Positions 15,186 through 26,198 of a stretch of 64,000 nt of DNA are shown here, one piece after another; position 1 is the stretch's first letter, and each line of letters begins with the position of its first letter. The position numbers and the translations under genes are program-made. Below the pieces are notes generated by a model. It made no database searches and had not been told where the DNA came from. It saw only the letters and a program-made list of their open reading frames with translations. Source of the stretch: Vitis vinifera. Taxonomy: Eukaryota; Streptophyta; Magnoliopsida; Vitales; Vitaceae. Location of the stretch: NCBI RefSeq assembly GCF_030704535.1, contig NC_081822.1, positions 35,734,001 to 35,798,000 of the forward strand, written 5' to 3'.

Positions 15186-15736
15186 GGATCAAACTTAGAC
15201 CAAAATGAAAAATAAATACTAATTCTTGATATAACCAACTTTGACTTACACTATAATTAAGAAATTTAAAAAATATATGATAATTTGTAAAACTTAAATA
15301 TAAAGTTAATTCAAAGGTTTTTTGTTCACCTTTTGTTAATCAATATATGCATTCCATTTTTTCCTTCTAAATTCCGGACTTAAGACTTCTAATATCTAAA
15401 TATGGTCATTTCCTTCCAATAACTCATTCCAAAGATCAGCTTTTGAGAATTCCTAACACATTTTCAACAAAAACAAAAAGAATTTAGGTGTTTCAGCCCA
15501 ACAATTGGGGATCTCAATTTTTTTCCTGAAATTTTGGGACAAGTAAAAGCAAACAAATTATAAAATAATATTAAAAAAAAAACCATGAAAGAGGGAAAAA
15601 ACAAAAACGGAATATCAGTTTGTTTAAATGATTAGACATGTAACAATTTTAAAAATAAATATTCTAACCTCTAGTAAATTAAAAGAAAGAAGACATACCT
15701 TACAGGAGGGTGAAGAAAAGTATGTTGGGTTGAAAA
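15186..15736. other. 3' flank of the TNL locus
   Basis: AT-rich flank downstream (minus strand) of the C-JID stop codon; a polyadenylation region is expected here, but no single site can be chosen. Confidence 0.35.
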
Positions 15737-16291
15737 CTAGAGATGTCTTGATTTTTTGTTGTGTGGGTTCTCTGCATCATCAAGACTTCTCTTAACATTG
15801 AAATCTGTATTTAAGATGTCGGTTTTATATATAAGATGAAGCCCACACTCTTCCACTTTCGAGTGTTCACTATGAAATAAAGCCTTCAAATGTATCCATT
15901 TATCTGACCAATAATCATTCTCAATAGCAACCTTAGGATAATATGCCACCCAAACTCTATTTGATTCACCACCATTATGGCAACAGGGATAACCGCGTTC
16001 AAACGAGAGTTTATCCAGGAACCGGAGTTCATAGAAAAAACGTTCCGGATATTCTAAGCAATTATGGAAATACAATTCACATGTCAAACTACAAGGATCT
16101 TCCTTAGATTCAATGTGAAGTGGAACAAAAACAGCAAATCCCAAAAAGTTGTTATCCTCCCACCAATTCACAGGAAGCTCTGTTTCTATTTTAGATCCTT
16201 TTTTCTTATGGCTTATCCACTCCGGAATTCCATTATTTCCAGGAATAAAAATTGTGATTTCCTTGCTCCAATAGGACCGGCACTCAAACTC
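15737..16291 (-). CDS. TNL last exon: C-JID (post-LRR) domain
   Basis: This exon begins at acceptor TGCAG|GAGTTTGAG and encodes EFECRSYWSKEITIFIPGNN, GIPEWISHKKKGSKIETELP, then FAVFVPLHIESKEDPCSL and GYPCCHNGGESNRVWVAYYP, ending KSRHL and stop. The GIPEWI box with NNFLGFAV downstream is characteristic of the C-terminal jelly-roll domain of TNLs (C-JID/PL). The exon itself is intact and in phase with the LRR exon. A decayed homologue lies at 13165-12503. Confidence 0.85.
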   Translation of the reverse strand, partial: EFECRSYWSKEITIFIPGNNGIPEWISHKKKGSKIETELPVNWWEDNNFLGFAVFVPLHIESKEDPCSLTCELYFHNCLEYPERFFYELRFLDKLSFERGYPCCHNGGESNRVWVAYYPKVAIENDYWSDKWIHLKALFHSEHSKVEECGLHLIYKTDILNTDFNVKRSLDDAENPHNKKSRHL

Positions 16292-16378
16292 CTGCAAGAA
16301 ATATTAGTGTAAATCTTATGTTTTCGCAAAATAAAAAAAGAAAAAAAAAAAAAAGGTTAAATGTCTAGAAAATCATAC

Positions 16379-19300
16379 CTCAATTGCTGATTTGAAACAT
16401 TTGAATAGAGAAAAACCAAGTGAACTTGAGGGACTTGATAAAGTTTCCAAGCAAGGACAACCATGGGCATCAAGAAATCGTAAACTTTGGGGAAGCGTTG
16501 GAATTTGTACAAGCTTCTGGCAGTGACTCAAGTCGAGGGTTCTCAGTTTAGAAAGTTGAATGATGTTGGCAGGTATTCTACTAAAATGGTTCCCATCCAG
16601 AGATAACTTTAGCAATGATGACAGGTGGCAAATATGATTGAGGATCTCTCCTTCCCTTAGATTGCAGTTACTCAGAGATAATTCTTCCAGTAAAGGTAAG
16701 CTCCAAACATTCGTAAGGATTCCTTCCTCCATTAGATTGCAGTTATGAAGAGATAAAGTTTTCAATGAAGAATAGTGGAAAATATCACTGAGGATTCCTC
16801 GTTCCATTGTATTAAAGTTACCAACAGATAGTACTTTCAGTGATGATGGATGGAGACAATCACTGAAGATTATGCTTTCCATGAATGTGGAGTTTCTTTC
16901 ACATAATTCTACCAGTGACAACAGGGAGAAAACATGATGGTTAAGGACCTTTCCTTCATTGTGTCGTTTGAATGAGTAGAAACTCCGATTGCCCCACCAT
17001 ATTACTCTTTGCTTTAGAAAGCAAAAAGTTAGATCCGAAGATCCCGAAGATCTTGAAGATCCCACTAGGTTCACCTCCAATCTCTCCAGTTTTGGACATC
17101 TTTCGACATTAAGTGTTTCAAGAGAGCTCAAATTGAAAATGCTCTCCGAAAGACTCCTTAGGCTTTTGCAACTAGACAAATCTAGGCGTTGAAGAGCCTT
17201 TAGACGTCCAATTGAGGATGTAAGCTCTTCTATACTTGTTTCCCTCAAATCAAGCATTTTTAGATTTTCCATATCATCTTTGATTTCTGGAAAGCGCTTT
17301 AAATTTGAACACCCCCGCACAATGAGAGTTTCAAGAGAGCTCAAATTGCAAATGCTCTCCGAAAGACTCCTTAGGCTTTTGCAACCAGACAAATCTAGGT
17401 GTTGAAGAGCCTTTAGACGTCCAATTGAGGATGTAAGCTCTTCTATACATATTTCTCTCAAATCAAGCCTTTTTAGATTTTCCATATCATCTTTGATTTC
17501 TGGAAAGCGCTTTAAATTTGAACACCCCTGCACAATGAGAGTTTCAAGAAAGCTCAAATTGAAAATGCTCTCCGAAAGACTCCTTAGGTTTTTGCAACTA
17601 GACAAATCTAGGTGTTGAAGAGCCTTTTGACGTCCAATTAAGGATGGAAGCTCTTCTATACTTGTTTCCCTAAAATCAAGCCTTTTTAGATTTTCCATAT
17701 CATCTTTGATTTGTGGAAAGCGCTTTAAATTTGAACACCCCCGCACAATGAGAGTTTCAAGAGAGCTCAAATTGCAAATGCTCTCCGAAAGACTCCTTAG
17801 GCTTTTGCAACCAGACAAATCTAGGCGTTGAAGAGCCTTTAGACGTCCAATTGAGGATGTAAGCTCTTCTATACCTGTTTCCCTCAAATCAAGCATTTTT
17901 AGATTTTCCATATCATCTTTGATTTGTGGAAAGCGCTTTAAATTTGAACACCCCCGCACAATGAGAGTTTCAAGAGAGCTCAAATTGCAAATGCTCTCCG
18001 AAAGACTCCTTAGGCTTTTGCAACCAGACAAATCTAGGCGTTGAAGAGCCTTTAGACGTCCAATTGAGGATGTAAGCTCTTCTATACCTGTTTCCCTCAA
18101 ATCAAGCATTTTTAGATTTTCCATATCATCTTTGATTTCTGGAAAGCGCTTTAAATTTGAACACCCCCGCACAATGAGAGTTTCAAGAGAGCTCAAATTG
18201 AAAATGCTCTCCGAAAGACTCCTTAGGTTTTTGCAACTAGACAAATCTAGGTGTTGAAGAGCCTTTTGACGTCCAATTAAGGATGGAAGCTCTTCTATAC
18301 TTGTTTCCCTAAAATCAAGCCTTTTTAGATTTTCCATATCATCTTTGATTTCTGGAAAGTGCTTTAAATTTGAACACCCCTGCACAATGAGAGTTTCAAG
18401 AAAGCTCAAATTGCAAATGCTCTCCGAAAGACTCCTTAGGCTTTTGCAACCAGACAAATCTAGGTGTTGAAGAGCCTTTAGACGTCCAACTGAGAATGGA
18501 AGCTCTTCTATATCTGTTTCCCTCAAATCAAGCCTTTTTAGATTTTCCATATCATCTTTGATTTCTGGAAAGCCCTTTAAATTTGAACACCCCTGCACAA
18601 TGAGAGTTTCAAGAGAGCTCAAATTGTCAATGCTCTCTGAAAGACTCCTTAGGCTTTTGCAACCAGACAAATCTAGGTGTTGAAGAGCCTTTAGACGTCC
18701 AACTGAGAATGGAAGCTCTTCTATATCTATTTCCCCCAAATCAAGCCTTTTTAGATTTTCCATATCATCTTTGATTTCTGGAAAGCGCTTTAAATTTGAA
18801 CACTCCCGCACAATGAGAGTTTCAAGAGAGCTCAAATTGAAAATGTTCTCCGAAAGACTCCTTAGGTTTTTGCAATAAGACAAATCTAAGTGTTGAAGAG
18901 CCTTTAGACGCCCAATTGAGGATGGAAGCTCTTCTATATCTGTTGCCCTCAAATAAAGCCTTTTTAGATTTTCCGTATCATCTTTGATTTCTGGAAAGCC
19001 CTTTAAATTGTAACAGGCATCCAAGATGAGAGTTTTAAGAGAGCTCAAATTGCAAATGCTCTTCGGAAGATTCGCAAGGTTTTCGCAAAATGACAAATCT
19101 AGGTATTGAAGAGCCTTTAGACGTCCAATTGAGGATGGAAGCTTTTTTATACCTGTTTCGCCCAAATCAAGCTTTTTTAGATTTTCCATATCATCTTTGA
19201 TTTCTGGAAAGCACTTTAAATTTGAACACTCCTGCACAATGAGAGTTTCAAGAGAACTCAAATTGCAAATGCTCTTCGGAAGATTCGCAAGGTTGCGCAA

Positions 19301-19454
19301 TATGACAAATCTAGGTGTTGAAGGGCCTTTAGACGTCCAATTGAGGATGGAAGCTCTTTTATACCTGTTTCCCTCAAATCAATCACTCTTAGCTTACTCA
19401 TATTTCCTTTGATTGCATGAAAGTTTCTTGGAAGACTCTCGAGGTTGCTGCATC
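16379..19454 (-). pseudogene. TNL main LRR exon (frameshifted near its start)
   Basis: The exon starts at acceptor GACAG|GATGCAGC and first reads CSNLESLPRNFHAIKGN, with LRRs to LDLSYC. A one-base deletion near 19297 then shifts the frame; the remaining ~974 codons are open. They hold the ten-unit array, then a variable stretch (VNLVGSSRSSGSSDLTFCF), then LRRs typical of TNL ends (LSLHNCNLMEEGIL, LSLDGNHFSRIP, LDLSHCQKLVQIP, LRFLDAHGCPCLETL). It ends at donor GAG|GTATGA. LRRs position NB-ARC and bind effectors in this class. Confidence 0.85.
17123..19252 (-). repeat. Ten tandem 213-bp LRR units
   Basis: Ten consecutive units of exactly 71 residues (213 bp) start at 19252, 19039, 18826, 18613, 18400, 18187, 17974, 17761, 17548 and 17335. 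Each starts LETLIV.GCSNLK or close to it, passes FPEIKDDMENLK and IGRLKALQ.LDLS, and ends NLSS or NLSF, so each contains three LRRs. Units are nearly identical at protein and DNA level. Units at 18187 and 17974 differ almost only at PEI/PQI. The units at 18400 and 17761 share a private variant (DFRETSIEELPSLIGRQKAL), indicating block duplication or gene conversion. Confidence 0.95.
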
Positions 19455-20139
19455 CTGTCATATTCAAGAAAACAATTAGTTACTCACTTTAATAATCATA
19501 GTAGTAAATAAACCTTTATAGTAACTTTATACAACCTTTTAGAATTAGGATCTCCAAATTTGGCATACTTGAAAAGTCTGAAATTTTAACAAGATCGCTT
19601 GAGTAACTGAGGTTGATGACTTTCAAGTTGTCAAGAATTTGGAACAAAATAAAAAGCCTTAGTAGATAATTTATTTATAAATTTTAAAATTATTATAAAA
19701 ATTATTAATGAAACAACAATTATAATAATACCTCATTCCCTTGCCAAAGTTGTTTTATGCTGCTATGCTTTAAATTAAGTTCAACAAGATTCTTTGCATG
19801 AAAATTTGTTGGCAAGGATTCGAATGGGTATCCCTTAAAATGGAAATATCTTAACTCAAAATAAGGAAAATCAAGATTCTGGAGGTCCTTGGGGAAGATC
19901 TTCTCAAAATCTATCATCCAAAACCTTGAAGAATAGACTTTTAGCAATCTAAGTCTATTCATTTTTGTGAAAGAATTTGTAGATATCTGACTTGCGAGAG
20001 AAAGTGGTACAAATATTCCTTCAATTGCTCGAGTCCCCTAAAAAATAAAAGCCAAGAATAAGTCAAGCACAAGATGTATGAAAATCAATTAAGTTATATA
20101 GATATATTATTTCTTAAACAAAATACATTTGGCTCTTAC

Positions 20140-21221
20140 CATATTTCTTGTTAACACACTAACAACATCATCAGGATCCCAGAGTCTACTCCTGTTTCCA
20201 GGCTCTTTAAGACATTCTTGATGAACAATTTCTTGACCCATTTGTTGTACTAAATCATGCATATCTAACTTGTTTTTTTGAAATAGTAAGAAGGCATCTA
20301 TCATTCAGAACTTTTATTCCCATCATTGCATAACTTCCTAATATCCTTGAAACAAAATCTTTGTCTTTTCCTCTGAAAAAACATGCAATATCCAAGAATA
20401 TCTGTTGACATGTATAATCCAATTTATCATAACTTACTTTAAGCACACTTTGGACTTCCCCGTCAGGTATTTTTTTTAGTTTATGCAATTCACTTTCCCA
20501 TTCATTTTTTGACTTCTCACGGAGAAAGCCACCCAAAACTTTAAGTGCTATTGGAAGGCCATGAGTATACTCCACTACACTATTTGAAAGGCTTTCAAAT
20601 CCAATTTTGGGAGTATTTTGCTCGAAGGCCCACAAATTAAAAAGTTCAACAGATTTTTCATGATTCAACTTTTGCACCTCATAAAGTGCTTTTACTCCAT
20701 GTTGATCTAACAAATGTTTATCTTTAGTTGTTATGATGATTATACTTTTTGCACCATACCAACCATGTTTTCCGGCCAATTTTTCTAATTGCATGTAGTT
20801 GTCCACATCATCAAGAACAATAAGGACTCTTTTCAATCGAAGCCTTTCCTTTATCACATTGATTCCTTGGCTACTATTGTTGAATTTTGGCGCTTTACAC
20901 TTTAAGATATCTTGAAGAAGTGTCTTTTGTAATTTAAGTAGACCATCTTCACATTTCCCCCCAACATTTCCAAGAAAGCTACTACCATCAAATTGAGATG
21001 AGATATCATTATAAATAGCCTTAGAGATGGTAGTTTTGCCAATTCCACCAATCCCATAGATACCAACCATGAGAACCTCATCCAACTCAACTTTTATAAG
21101 TGATTTTAACACCTTCAAATGAAAGTCCATTCCAACTATGTTGCAGCCCATATCTAAAGGCGTACGATTCAATCTTATAACGATATCTTCAAAAATCCCT
21201 TGAATAAACTCTGCCTCAGAT
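20140..21221 (-). pseudogene. TNL exon 2: NB-ARC domain with frameshift
   Basis: The nucleotide-binding switch domain. Visible motifs in order: P-loop GIYGIGGIGKTT; Kinase-2 RVLIVLDDVDN; RNBS-B KSIIIITTKDKHLL; GLPL motif GLPIALKVLGG; RNBS-D CFFRGKDKDFV. The frame then runs into KKQVRYA and a stop. One base over, it continues as KLDMHDLVQQMGQEIVH, the MHD region, and on to VSVLTRNM and the donor ATG|GTAAGA. The shift sits in an A7 homopolymer. Without correction the protein ends before MHD, giving a TIR-NB product. Confidence 0.85.
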
Positions 21222-22716
21222 CTATTAATCATAAAGTAAGTGGTATTAGAATATGTCACAAATATAATCAATATGAAAGAAACTTGAACAATAGAATGTA
21301 ATAGAAAAAAACTTGAACAATATTGATTAATTTAATATAATCAATATTGAATTACTTATTTAAGTACATTCTAATTATTCCTAGCTATTAATTCAAGTAA
21401 GAAAAAAGTGAAAAATGTGAACTTTAGTTGCTTACTTAGTTGAAAGGTTCAAATTGAAGTCGACTAGTATAGAACATTATTTGACTTCATGATAAGGGAT
21501 GCTATAATCATAACACAAGCACATGTCAAGCTTCAAGATAGCTTCCAATTTGGCATCCAAGTTCCATAATCTAGTAATACCTTTCTTGATTAAAGAGAAT
21601 TGTTACTCCACTATGCTCTCACATAACTTTCTTTCACCCTTTATTTAGTAAAAAAAGATCTTTAAATTCCTCATTCACTTGTTTCTATGTTTTATCAACT
21701 TACCATTATTTTAATGATTTGTTTGTTGATTAAAAACCTTGAATTTAATTGAAGAAGATTTGAAATACTTCTTAAAGAAAATTAATAAAGAGAATAGAGT
21801 TTCGTTTTTGTTAGTGCATGCTTTCATATTCACAATGCTTTCATTATGAGAATAAAGTTGGTAAATTAAGTAAATATATATAGTAAGAGTTTTTAGGGAT
21901 TGAGCATAGGGCTAACTAACCAAACGGTCAATGGAATAGACTTTTTATATAAAAAAAAAAGTAAAGAATAATAAATAAATAATGTATCATTAAATCACAA
22001 TACAGGTTATCCAATAATAATATCATACTAAAAATATGATCATTATAGGGTAGCAATTTTGGATGAACAAGTCTTTGAACAATTTATGTACAAATACTAA
22101 GAAAATTGAGACTCTAAATAATAATAATAAGGAAGGTGCATGAGAATCTTTGTAGTGAGTGAGCATGGAATTCATTGGCAATACAATCACAAATGTCTTT
22201 GCAATATAGAATGGTTAAACATTATACTGGGCTTGTGTCTATAAATTCTAGATCTCTAAAGAGACGTGACCATTCAAGGTGTCATAAGATAATTGTAATA
22301 GAGGTGATAGAGACTACAAATAAGATGTAGGGATCCCAAAGAGATGAGAAAATCCTTCATGCAAGCAACCTGTAAACTACACTTTTGAGCTAGCATTAAA
22401 AATGGTTCAAAGTTTAGACATGTCATTTACACTTTCACTCTTTAAAATAAATATCTTACTAAAAGTGTTCATTAAATTAAACTACAATATTCAGCACTTA
22501 AAAAGCTTTAAATTTTGAATATATTAGAGTGAAGATGATGATGATGATAGTGATGATAATGATGATAATAATCATAATAACAATAACAAAGTCATCATAT
22601 TAGTAGTATTGATAGTATTTGTATTATAAACCGTAGTAGTAGTAATAATAATAATCACATGAAATTAGAACAAAAAAATACGAAAAGAATGAAATAGAAA
22701 AGTGAAATGGAAGAAA

Positions 22717-22943
22717 ATAAATAAATAAATAAATGAAGCCATTTGGACTCTTTTTTATTGATCAAATATTAGTCAAATATTTAGTAGTAATTTTCTTGTA
22801 GAAAAAGAAAAATATAAAAAAAAACATAAAATAACAAAATTAAAATGGAAGCAAAAGATAAAATAAAAAATAAAAAAATAAATGAAGCTATTTGGACTTT
22901 TTTTATTGATCAAATATTAGTCAAATATTTAGTAGTAATTTTT
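22717..22943. repeat. Direct repeat of about 75 bp in TNL intron 1
   Basis: Two copies, about 22720-22795 and 22868-22942, share TTTATTGATCAAATATTAGT and TCAAATATTTAGTAGTAATT, each preceded by AAATGAAGC. They are separated by AT-rich DNA. Short GAT/TAA microsatellites lie at 22530-22650. Confidence 0.7.
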
Positions 22944-23322
22944 CCTCCAACCCTAGGTCCTTATACAATTAAATTATTTATCTCAACTATTTATTAATAA
23001 AATAAAAGAATGATTTACTTGTAGGTCTCACCATGAAATCCAAGGTCATGCTACCTTATGTACATGTGAAAAAAAATGATAAAAAAAGGGTTGAAAATCG
23101 TAAAACCACAAGAATTAAATTAATATAAGTGCATTTTTCAGGCTTTATACATTTTTTTTATTTTATTAAACTTAAAATGATGAAGTTTATATATATGAAA
23201 TCATGGTGGGTAAAATACTAAATGTTAGATATTGATAAAATCTCATAGTTCAGCTTTTTTCTTTTTTTAAATACTTTGAATAAAAAACTTCTCCATCTTG
23301 CATAAAATAAATTGGTCATATC

Positions 23323-24162
23323 ATGGTTTTAAAAACCGGACCGGACCGGCCGGTCCGACCGGTCGAACCGTCGACCGGTGAACTTTTCCAAATCCCTAGA
23401 CCTTATGTAAAGATAAAATTAACAATTTAGATGGGCCATGCCCACAGAAGCCCAATTTGCTGCCATTTATTATTTTAAAATAACACTTCAACTTGGGCCA
23501 TGCTTCCGAGCCATGCTTCCAGGCCCAGCTTGCTGGCTTGTTTGGACTTGAAGGCAAGTGGGAAGCTATTTATAGAGCACATGGAGCACATAAAATTCAT
23601 GTGCTTCCGATGTGGGATTGGGAATGAGACTCATTAGAAGAAAACATTGCCTCTTGAGGGTTGGACGTACGGAATTTGATTTTATTTCAAATTTTTATCA
23701 TATAAAATCTTTAAAAAAAATGTAAATATTTAAATTCATGTTTATTTTTATAATAATAATAATATAATAATTATAAAAAATAATATAAATTAATTAATAT
23801 AATAATTTTAAAACAATAAAATACAAAGACAAAAAGATAAAATTAAATATTATAAATTTTTTTATCTTAAATATATATTCTTTCTTAAATATTACATATT
23901 TCTATTTAATCAAATTTAAAATATTAAACTTTATCATTTAATTTAATTTAATATACCAAATATAAAAATCAAACATTATTAAAATTTGTAATTTTATATA
24001 TTTTTAATTTTTATAATTATTTTAAATTTTATATAATATATAAATTATATATTTAATTATTTATTACATCACCGGTTCAATAGCGGTTCGACCGCCGGTC
24101 CGACCAGTGAACCGTGAACCAGTAACTTTTCCGGTTCGACCACCGATCTGGTTTTTAAAACA
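23323..24162. mobile_element. Non-autonomous MULE-like element in TNL intron 1
   Basis: The ends are inverted: left ATGGTTTTAAAAACCGG, right CTGGTTTTTAAAACA (reverse complement TGTTTTAAAAACCAG). The terminal ~60-100 bp are unusually GC-rich, with repeated CCGGACC, GGTCCGACC and GGTTCGACC words, while the core is AT-rich. Flanks TTGGTCATAT (left) and TTGGGTCATAT (right) look like a 9-10 bp target duplication with one indel, which fits Mutator-like insertion. No coding frame is present. Confidence 0.6.
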
Positions 24163-24426
24163 TTGGGTCATATAAACAAATAGAAAGAAAAAGCAGGAGG
24201 GTAATATATCTAATATTAAGTAGATTCAATTCAATAATGGACCGGTAAAGCCTCAGTCCAATCTTAAACTTAGGCCAGTTTAGAATTTCTCAACCAATTC
24301 ATCTATTTTGTTTAAAATTTGATAGTGATAGAATGAAGTAAGTTTCCAGATAGGTTTGAAGAAAGAAATAAAATGATTAAAGTAGGATAAAATTTATCCA
24401 GTAGAGGTGAAAAGAAATATAGTTAC

Positions 24427-24932
24427 TGATTTTGCAGATGATATCCAGATAGGTTGGCTGCTGTCTTCAAGGCATTCTTCCACGTTTCTATTGTCTTCTT
24501 CTTCTCTTGATCTGCATCTTTTGCATGCTCCAAAAATGCATCTTCAAAACTTCCTCCTTGATTTCGTACATCTGTTGGCTCCACATGGTAGAAAACCGGC
24601 ACAACCACAGATCCCTTTTCTTTCTTACAGTCCATGATCTTTGCGAGTTCATTCAAACACCACTTGGAGTCAGCATAGCGTTTTGAGAAAATAATAATAA
24701 AAATCTTTGATTCTTCGATAGCTCTCGAGAGATCTGATGCGATATCTCCTCCTTTCTCAAGTTCTTCATCATCTCTGAAGGTGTGAATTCCACGTGCAAC
24801 CAACTTAGCATAAAGATGACCAGTGAAAGTCTGGCGGGTGTCTTCACCTCTAAAACTCAAGAACACATGATAATTATAACCATCACAATTAGAAGTGGAA
24901 GACGACGCTTTCAAGGAGCTGCTAGAAGCCAT
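24427..24932 (-). CDS. TNL exon 1: TIR domain
   Basis: The start ATG at 24932 gives MASSSSLKASSSTSN, then the TIR domain from YNYHVFLSFRGEDTR. Motifs present: HTFRDDEELEKGGDI, SKRYADSKWCLNELAKI (with the NADase Glu), VFYHVEPTDVRNQGGSFEDA and NLSGYHL. The exon is intact by itself and ends at a donor (CA|GTAACT) in phase 2, joining to SEAEFIQGIFEDI of exon 2. It could make a TIR-only product if transcripts end in intron 1. Confidence 0.85.
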
Positions 24933-26070
24933 TTCTGGACTGGATCTGGCAAAGTTACAAGGAGGCTAAGAACGAAAAGAAAGGGTCTTTGGTTGCAAAT
25001 GACTGTTCTTCTCCTCTGGCAAGCAATTTTCCTTTTTATTGGGTTGGAGGCAAGAGGAAAGAATGAAAGTTCATGGAAGAAGAAATAGAAATATTGTTCC
25101 GAGTCCACAAGCTAAATTGTCCTATTCCAATTGTGTGGCTGCCAGTACTGCCCATTTTCTCAGATTGCTTTTAGATGGAATCATGGTGTGGTCACATGAA
25201 CCAACAGCTGGCCTCGATAATGAGACTTGCGACTCTGGATTTCAAATTTTTTTATTTTTTCACTGTCTCTCATTGTACTTTTATTTCCTTTCCTTTGCCA
25301 TTCAAAGACTTGCTTATTCTTGTACATCTATGCCATGTCCATGTTTCTTGCATTCTTCCTTTTTGATTTATTCCTTTCATTTTTATTTGATGCTTTTATT
25401 TTCCAATGAAGCTGCGAGACTCTTACAGTCCATTTAGAAGTATTTCGAAAAAACATTTTTAAGTTTTAATATGAAAAATTTTTAAAGGAAAATAAGGCAC
25501 TGGAAAACACTTTTAAATATTTTAAAAATTACATTAATATTTTATAATAAATCACTTTTCAAATGACTCTCTCCTAAAATACTTTTAAAAGAAAATATTT
25601 TCACTAAAATCACATTTTAAAAAGATACTTTTAATATTTGTAATAATAATAAAAATATTATCAAAATAGTTATTTTTAAGTATAAAAAAATTAAAATTTA
25701 TTTTTATTTAATAAAAAATTAGAATGAAAATAAAATATTTATTCTCATTATACATTTTCGTATATCAAAAATTATTATGACGAAATTATATAAAATTGAT
25801 AATAAATTGAATTTGAAAATCTCTTCACATAAATATGGTAAAATCTAGTTAGTAAAATAAAGGGTGTAATCCTATTAAAAAGTTGGAGAGATAAGTGGCT
25901 TCCAATGGCCTTCCTCACCAATTTTCATCATGGTAGGTAGATTGGAAGAAAAGATGTTGAAATTTCTAGGAGGCAGTAGTACTCAGAGTCATGAAATTTC
26001 TCTCCTGATCTTTTTGACATTCAACAATGGTGGGCTATAGAGAGGATGAAGTTGAAAAGAAAAAGGGCCT
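24933..26070. other. Upstream flank of the TNL locus
   Basis: 5' flank of the TIR exon. The block 25880-25960 resembles the flank of the other TIR exon at 1680-1770. No TATA box can be chosen with confidence. Overlapping plus-strand open frames at 25039-25437 have no domain. Confidence 0.4.
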
Positions 26071-26078
26071 TTGGATGG

Positions 26079-26198
26079 ATGGTAGGTGTGAAGGCAACAT
26101 GAAATTTCCACATATTTTTGTAGAAGAATTTTCAAATAGTAGGTGTGAAGGCAACATGAAATTAATTTCCACATATTTCTGTAGAAGAATTTTCAGAG
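26079..26198. repeat. Short tandem duplication of about 60 bp
   Basis: GTAGGTGTGAAGGCAACATG and CACATATTT.TGTAGAAGAA occur twice in direct order (about 26079-26140 and 26138-26198), with a few-base insertion in the second copy. Confidence 0.8.

Larger units (their letters stand above)
15737..24932 (-). pseudogene. TIR-NB-LRR (TNL) disease-resistance gene, apparently disrupted
   Basis: An intracellular immune receptor of the N/RUN1-like TNL class. Reconstructed exons (minus strand): 24932-24427 TIR; 21221-20140 NB-ARC; 20037-19732 and 19638-19536 first LRRs; 19454-16379 main LRR; 16291-15737 C-JID. Splice phases agree throughout (2,0,0,1,0). The total is about 5.6 kb of coding sequence, near 1,875 codons against roughly 1,100-1,300 usual, because of a 71-residue repeat array. 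Three lesions are visible: an A7 run near 20270 where the frame needs A6, just before the MHD-type motif; AA instead of AG at the acceptor of the 19638 exon; and a one-base loss near 19297 in the LRR exon (GCGCAAC where sister units have GCGAAAAC). It is therefore probably a pseudogene. Assembly error at each site is the alternative, but three independent errors are less likely. The first intron is 3.2 kb and holds a transposon. Confidence 0.8.
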
